Positions 58,349-64,000 of a stretch of 64,000 bases of DNA are shown here, one piece after another (position 1 is the first letter of the stretch; the number at the start of each line of letters is the position of its first letter). Under the pieces are notes generated by a model, which did not search any database, had not been told where the DNA came from, and worked only from the letters and a program-made list of their open reading frames with translations. This DNA is from Fremontodendron californicum (taxonomy: Eukaryota > Streptophyta > Magnoliopsida > Malvales > Malvaceae), in assembly GCA_030761205.1 (NCBI GenBank), contig JAULJL010000018.1:11862501-11926500 (forward strand), in the 5' to 3' direction. The position numbers were made by a program, and so were the translations under genes.

Positions 58349-59002
58349 CTAAGGGAGGCCATCTGCTTCTTCTTCAATACTGAAACAGTGGGCAAGAGAC
58401 TCATATATACTCATCTTTATTGGCACAACTTCAGCCCCTTTATTCACTTTAAACATTGATGACAAAGTAGCCAGAGCATCTGCCATTCTGTTTTCTTCTC
58501 GAAGGAAGTAATTGAAATTCACTTCTTCAAATTCCTCCAATAAACTTAGTATGAGTTCTCGGTATCGGATTAGCTTTGTATCTCGGGTTTCCCGTTCTCC
58601 CCGTAGCTGGTATATCACTAAGGCTGAGTCTATGAAAACTTCCAATACTTTGATCTTTTTGTCCACTACAGCACGAAGGCCCATAGTACACGCTTCATAC
58701 TCGGTAGTAATGTTTGTACAATCAAAAGCCAATCTAGCAGTCAAAGGATAATAACCTTCTTCTGGGGATATGAGGACTGCACCGATTCCATGCTTGGCAT
58801 TAGATGCTCCATCAAAGTACATTTTCAATACTTTCTTTTTCAGGGGAATCTCATCTGCTTCCAAAACATACATCAAATCTTCATCCGGGAAGTTAAAGTT
58901 CAATGGCTCGTAATCTTCCACTACCCTACTTGCTAAGAATTCAGCCACTGCACTGTCCTTGATAGCTTTTTGACTTACATATACAATGTCGTACTTTGAC
59001 AA
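58349..59002 (-). pseudogene. pol: Second (archaeal-type) RNase H of element B
   Basis: 217 open codons: YVSQKAIKDSAVAEFLASRV linker, then MYFDGASNAKHGIGAVLISP, TTEYEACTMGLRAVV, FIDSALVIYQLRGERETRD and REENRMADALATL. All four acidic positions are kept (Asp, Glu, Asp, Asp), although the third sits in FIDSAL instead of the usual FGDSAL. The frame ends in EEEADGLP and a stop, where element C continues PWYNDSLQYI. Confidence 0.85.
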
Positions 59003-59008
59003 TAAAAC

Positions 59009-59400
59009 CTACCATCTTGCTGTTCTTCCCGATAAAGAAGGTGCTTCCAACATGTACTTGATTGGATCTAGCTTGGCAATCAACCACGTTGTGTGGTACA
59101 ACATGTACTGTCTGAGTCTTCGAGCAGTCCAAGCTAAGGCACAGCACAACTTTTCTACTGATGAATATTTCAACTCATAATCTGTGAACTTCTTGCTGAG
59201 GTAGTAAACTACCCGTTCTTTCTTTCCAGTCTCATCAAGCTGCCCCAAAACACAACCCATGGATCTCTCAAATACTGATAAATACAGTATCATTGGTTTA
59301 TCCGGAACATGTGGCACTAATACTGGTGGGTTGGATAGATAATGTTTAACCTTTTCAAATGCAATCTGACAACCTTCATCCCATTCTCCTGGATCACGTT
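59009..59400 (-). pseudogene. pol: Gypsy-type RNase H region of element B
   Basis: PDKPMILYLSVFERSMGCVL, DETGKKERVVYYLSKKFTDY and LCCALAWTARRLRQYMLYHT, as in element C but in a cleaner frame. It is joined to RT by a region with a stop/frame break at about 59401. Confidence 0.8.
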
Positions 59401-59401
59401 T

Positions 59402-60641
59402 TCAAAGTAACTTAAATATTGGATCACATTTGTCAGTTAATTGAGAAATAAATCGAGCAATGTAATTCAATCTCCCCAGAAAGCCTCTTACTTCTTTTTG
59501 AGTACGAGGTGGTGGAAAATTCTGAATGGCCTTCACTTTATCTGGTTCAATCTCAATTCCTCTTTTGTTGACGACAAAACCCAACAATTTTCCCGAGGTG
59601 ACTTTAAAAGTGAATTTTACCAGATTTAGCTTGAGTTTAAAATTCCTTAGTCGTTCGAAGAGCTTCTTAAGATTCGCAATATGCTCATCTTCTCCTTGTG
59701 ATTTTGCGATCATATCATCAACATAGACCTCAATTCCCTTATGCATCATACCATTAAACAAGGTCACCATGGCTCTCTAATATGTTGCCCCAGCATTTTT
59801 CAACCCAAATGGCATTACCTTGTAGCAGAAGGTTCCCCACATTGTAACAAATGTGGTTTTCTCCATATCTTTCTATGCCATCTTAATCTTATTGTATCCT
59901 GAGAATCCGTCCGTGAAAGAAAATAAAGAACTCTTTGCCATATTATCCACCAGAGTATCAATATGGGGCAAAGGGAAAATTATCTTTAGGGCTGGCCTTG
60001 TTCAAATCTCGATAATCAAGGCACCTTGCCATCTTTCTTGGGTACTGGAACAATATTTGCCACCCATTCTGGATATTTTGCCACCCTAAGAATCCAACAT
60101 CAAATTACTTCTTCACCTCCTCTTTTATCTCTAACAGCATGTTCGGCCTCATTCTTCTCAACTTTTGCTGAATTGGTTTGCATTATGGCCTTAAATGGAG
60201 CTTATGAAGCACAATATCCGGATCTAACCCTGGCATGTCTTGGTAAGACCATGCAAATACATCCACATATTCTTGGAGCAAGGCTATCAATTCACCATTT
60301 ATTGATGATGACAATAAAGTCCCGATTTTGAATTCCTTTATCTCTTCACCATTTCCTAGATTTATCATTTCCAATAATTCCTTTTGAGGAAGTACTTGTT
60401 TCTCCTCTTGTTCTATTTTCCTTAATAGATCTGGAGGTAGACCATAATCCTCAGTATCTTTGTTAGCCTCAAAATCACCCATGTAAATGGGTCTTTCAAA
60501 ATCAATTTCAGAATTACTGACAGGAAGGTCCTCATATTCCGCATCCGTACACATGTAAATAGGTGGAGAGGAAACAATATAGGAAAATATATATAATGAA
60601 AACAAAATAATAACAAAAATGAAAGAATATGGACACATCAA
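59402..60641 (-). pseudogene. pol: Reverse transcriptase of element B (frameshifted)
   Basis: The N-terminal part (60641-60183) has SSPPIYMCTDAEYEDLPVSN and LLQEYVDVFAWSYQDMPGLD, then a stop after HLRP. The fingers (60180-60040, WVANIVPVPKKDGK) are followed by base losses, so the YRDLNKA and FMD regions are scrambled over several frames (60030-59780). The palm resumes at 59770: MVTLFNGMMHKGIEVYVDDM, then GKLLGFVVNKRGIEIEPDKV and REVRGFLG-type KEVRGFLGRLNYIARFISQL. The catalytic YVDD is present, but no continuous enzyme can be read. The region from 60642 to 60976 has no clear coding content. Confidence 0.85.
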
Positions 60642-60976
60642 TATGAATAAAATGCATTATGCTTGTTATTTATTGAATGAAAATGTTTAAACAAAAAAGG
60701 CCGTTAGAGAAAAAAAAAAACTCTTAATATCTCTTGGTAAAGATAATTAAGATTATTTTTTAAAGTAATACGTTGGAATAGACTTAAAAACTATGGGCAA
60801 CTCAGTCGCACTCTAATTGGTTAGTCTATATGCTGGTGGACAAGGTCGCACCATCCAGTTCACATTATCACTTTCCATTCCTTCTTTCCCAGTCATGCAA
60901 ATTACCATATCCTGAATCTGCCCCCTTTATTCACATGGAATTTTTCAAAAGCTTGCTTGATCATTATGACTATATC

Positions 60977-61548
60977 CTATGAATTCTTTTCTCCTAATAG
61001 AAAACCAGCAGAGCGAAACTTGTGAAGGATTAGTGGGAAAGTCATGGGTTCCCATTCAATATCCATACCCGCGAGACGGGCCATCCTCATTTGTCGATTC
61101 CTTTCAACTTGTTTCCTCCTCTCATGGGCCTTCGAAAGATACCCTAAGCCAAATCGGTCTTTCTTTCCCACTGCTTCCATTGCTCGGGCCATCTCTTGAA
61201 GATATTTTCAAGGCCTTTTCCAGCCTTGTAGCCTTTTCCCACTGTGGTTCTTACTCCCAGGCTTGTGTTCTTGGACAATCTTGGTTTTGGAACTTTTTGT
61301 CCTTCAGCGACAAAAATTGCATTTACAAATTCCAAAGATCGAAAAAAACATTCTACGACATCTTCATTGGGTTCAAGATAAAGAGATTCAGTAGATGCAG
61401 AGGCTATTATGTCTTCTTCTCCTGATACAATGATCAAACAGCCTTCTATCACAAATTTCAGCTTTTGGTGGAGAGACGAGGGTACAGCCCCTACTGAATG
61501 TATCCATGGCCTTTCCAACAAGCAATTATAGGATGGATTAATATCCAT
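60977..61548 (-). pseudogene. pol: Post-protease linker with G-patch-like segment, element B
   Basis: The minus strand continues from protease as MDINPSYNCLLERPWIHSVG, AVPSSLHQKLKFVIEG, then TTVGKGYKAGKGLENIFKRW, a glycine-spaced G-patch-like motif usual in Tat pol. A one-base shift near 61170 then leads to KKDRFGLGYLSKAHERRKQV and MDIEWEPMTFPLILHKFRSA, ending at 60977. In C this whole region is absent. Confidence 0.75.
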
Positions 61549-61923
61549 GACCTAGAAGTTCACTGTATAGGTTCATGGGCCTATCTCTAAAGGAACCTCA
61601 ATAGTTCTCATTACCTCTCTCCTGGTACCATCAAAAGCCCTGACTACTGTGCAACTTGGTAACATATAAGACATATCAACTGGTAACTTAGACAGGGTTG
61701 CCAAGGGCATTACATTTAATGAAGAACCATTATCCAGAAGCACCCTTGGTAGTATATGCCCTTTGCAGGTGGTTGTTATATGAAGAGCCTTTGTGGATAT
61801 AATACCATTGGATGGTATTTCATCATAACTGAAAAATATATGGTCATCTGTCGCAATTTTTCCCACAAGCCTGTCTAACTTTTCTACCGATATGTTGTTA
61901 GCCGCGTATGCCTGATTTAACAC
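61549..61923 (-). pseudogene. pol: Aspartic protease of element B
   Basis: ISTKALHITTTCKGHILPRV leads to the active-site motif LLDNGSSLNVMPLATL, where DNGSS is the Tat version of D(S/T)G. It is followed by RAFDGTRREVMRTIEVPLEI with a stop at GP*TYTVNF (near 61572) before the C-terminal VMDI...LLERPWIH. The protease would cut the Gag-Pol polyprotein. The in-frame stop separates its two halves. Confidence 0.8.
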
Positions 61924-61925
61924 TT

Positions 61926-63989
61926 TTAATAGAGCATTTCTATGTGGCTCTGGGTTAGTAGCAAAGATAAGATGGAGATTCTTGCTGGCTGACGCTGCAA
62001 TTGCTCAACCACACTATACTCACTATGTTTTATGAACTTTAAAAACTCGTGGGCTTCCTTCTCGTTTACCGACTCTTTTATCCTGTTTACCGGGGCTGAT
62101 CCCCTCTCTGCTTCTTTTGACAAATCCATCTCAATATAGATTGATCCCAGTTCAACAACCTCAGGGGCATAACACCTTCCACTTCGTGTTAAGTGCCCCA
62201 CACCTATAATATCTTGCTGACTTGAAGACCCGGGCATAACCATACTGCAGTCATATTTCCATGGTGTAGTTTTGTTTTCCTTGTATGAAAAGGAAGAAGG
62301 CAAATCTATGATGAGCTTAGGTGCAATTTCCTCAACAATCGGAATAGTCTTCTCTGGTTCATCATAATAGATGATCAAAGGTCTTCCTATTCCATAGCCA
62401 GCTGCATTCTCAATAACCTCTACTTCCTCTTCTGTCTCCTTGTAAAACTCGGCCTCTCCATTATCCATCATCTTTTGGATTTTAGCCAAAAAATCCCCGC
62501 AGTCCTGTATGATATGACCTGAACATTTATGAAATGGGCACCAATTCTGCACCCTCTTTGCAACCATTTTTAAACTGTCTGCATCCTCCACCATTCCTGC
62601 CTTAACCATCTCGACCCATACTGTTAACATCGGAGTCTTGACTTTCCTGGCATCCCTTTTTAACCTTCTGACTTCCCTTGTCAATACTGCATTTACCCGA
62701 TTCTCAGCATGATCGGGTAATTGTTTTCCTGCTATATTCGGCCTATTTTTTGACCCAAACTTCACAACTCTGGTATTGATTAAACTTTGGATTTTCTTTT
62801 TGAAGGCAATACAATCCTCCGTCGAATGCCCCTGAATTCCTGCATGATATGCGCAGTTGGTATTTGCATTGTACCACCTTGGGTATGGTGGGGTCAAAGG
62901 TTTAAGATATACGGGCGCGACAAGTTGGCCTTACAGTAGTTTAGGATCTAGCTCACCATAGGTGGTAGGAATGGGATCAAAATGGGGTTTTTGATCGTTC
63001 CTTGGTGAACGATAGTCATTGCGCGCTGGACCTTGAGTGTTTGGGATAGTGTTTTGAGGAAGGGTTATCTGTGGGGATATACTAGTTGGAAACGGCTGTT
63101 GTGGTATATTGGTATAAGGCAATGGATTTTGGGTAAGGTGGTTCACATTGGGGTAGTAAGGATTATACCCCGGGTAAGGTGTGTAAGGTGTCGGAGGTGC
63201 ATAATATGTAGTAGAAGTATAAGGTCTGGGAGGTGTGTATGGTGTAGAAGGTGTATAGAGGTATTGATTGAAACTGATTGCATGTGTCTTCTTCTTCTTC
63301 TTTGCAAGAAAACTCTTTTCGGAGTAGCAGACTCACCCCCTTCCATTTTTTCGTTCTTAATGGCAGACTCTATCATCTCCCTAGATATCACCATATCTGC
63401 AAAGTCCTTGGTGGCACTTCCCACCAATTTATCATAATAAGGTGCTTTTCAGGGTATTGATGAAAAGCACTATAGTTTCCTTGTTGGTTAAAGGGGGTTG
63501 CACTTGTGTAGCTAGGTCTCTCCATCTCTAAGAATATTCTTTAAAGCTTTTAGTAGCTTTCTTTTCCATGTTTTGCAGAGTTAGAGGGTCAGGCACCATG
63601 TCTGTCACATGCTTGTATTGTTCCATGAAAGCTTTGGCTAGATCCATCCAGGAACGGATCTTAGTACGGGTAAGCTGGTTATACCACTGAGTTGCGGACC
63701 CTATCAAGCTATCTTGAAAACAGTGGATGAGTAATTTTTTGTCTTCATCATGTTCGGTCATCTTCCGGCAATACATGGTTAGATGCGCTGATGGGTTGGT
63801 AGTTCTGTTATATTTTTCAAAGTCTGGTACTTTGAACTTTGGAGGAATCACCAGACTATGCACTAAACTCATTTCTTTGGCATCCAGACTGCCAAATAGC
63901 TCCGCCCCTTCAACTGCCCTCAATCTTTCCTCCAACAGCTGATATTTTTTCTGGGATTCTACCGTTTCAACCCTCTTTAGTTCAGTCAT
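61926..63989 (-). pseudogene. gag: Gag polyprotein of element B (frame-broken)
   Basis: 63989-63528 reads ELFGSLDAKEMSLVHSLVIP, PPKFKVPDF, LLIHCFQDSLIGSATQWYNQ and LTLQNMEKKATKSFKEYS, then stops where element A continues with QRW. After further shifts (63427-62931, Pro/His-rich linker) the C-terminal part is open for 323 codons (62897-61926). It has two degenerate zinc knuckles (CAYHAGIQGHSTEDC and CPFHKCSGHIIQDC) and an acidic segment before protease. The C-terminal half is the part that gag A has lost. The start lies at or beyond the window edge. Confidence 0.85.
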
Positions 63990-64000
63990 TTTTGCCCTTT

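Larger units (their letters stand above)
49081..64000 (-). mobile_element. Tat/Ogre-like Ty3/gypsy element B (3' LTR to gag)
   Basis: A minus-strand element whose 3' LTR (49081-53851), polypurine tract, repeat-rich 3' UTR, integrase, two RNases H, RT, protease and gag are all visible in the canonical Tat order. Gag reaches the window edge, so the 5' end and 5' LTR lie beyond. It seems to have landed in the 5' internal region of element C. Frame breaks in RT, the protease linker and gag make it defective, though less eroded than C in integrase and the second RNase H. Confidence 0.88.

Noticed and set aside
1..64000. Whole-window giant palindrome (gag plus strand at the left edge, gag minus strand at the right edge)
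   Set aside because: The two gags belong to different, diverged elements and the parts between do not mirror each other, so the symmetry is due to window placement.

Overview
The window is nuclear DNA of a flowering plant, almost certainly a eudicot. It is AT-rich, intron-bearing and dominated by nested LTR retrotransposons of the Tat/Ogre branch of Ty3/gypsy. The evidence for that branch is very long LTRs (about 4.4 to 5.7 kb) that mostly begin TGTAGACACCTAATTTTG and, in several copies, end GGTTGCGACA; a polypurine tract AAAGAGGGGCAGC next to the LTR; pol in the order RT, gypsy-type RNase H, second (archaeal-type) RNase H, integrase; tandem repeats in the 3' untranslated region; and a DUF7745-like extra protein. 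The protein flavour resembles Malvaceae (cotton-like) elements, but this is only an impression from memory.

Layout. 1-10720: 3' part of plus-strand element A, with a broken gag, no pro or pol, tandem-repeat blocks, a polypurine tract and a 4.39-kb LTR. 10721-12175 and 21637-23481: two halves of a minus-strand LTR (D). D is split by a solo-LTR-like element F (12176-21636) with a 5-bp duplication CCCTT. F carries fragments of at least four host genes. It was itself hit by a Mutator-like TIR element (16664-21383, 10-bp duplication GGGAATATCA). That element holds a complete four-exon plant-mobile-domain (PMD) gene of about 627 codons, the only apparently intact host-type gene in the window.

23482-32355: AT-rich spacer, a probable non-autonomous Helitron (24277-25688), a LINE scrap, and a START/lipid-transport-type gene (27058-31091, plus strand). 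The START gene keeps its introns but has several frame breaks, so it is read as a pseudogene. Further dispersed repeats follow.

32356-64000: minus-strand nest. LTR piece E (32356-35430) is interrupted by element C (LTR 35431-41141, degenerate pol to about 47120, then a DUF7745 gene broken by an inversion). C is in turn interrupted by element B (LTR 49081-53851, 3' repeats, then integrase, two RNases H, RT, protease and gag out to the window edge). B and C pol carry stops and frameshifts, so neither can make a full polyprotein.

Most worth a second look: the TIR element whose ends are strings of palindromes and whose cargo is an intact PMD gene with its own TATA box, G-rich promoter and a 28-bp palindrome; the LTR carrying a chimera of At5g58100-like, EFG1, CDPK-related kinase and SART3 fragments; and the codon-periodic 180-bp and 36-bp repeats of element A. 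All family assignments come from reading motifs; no database search was run.
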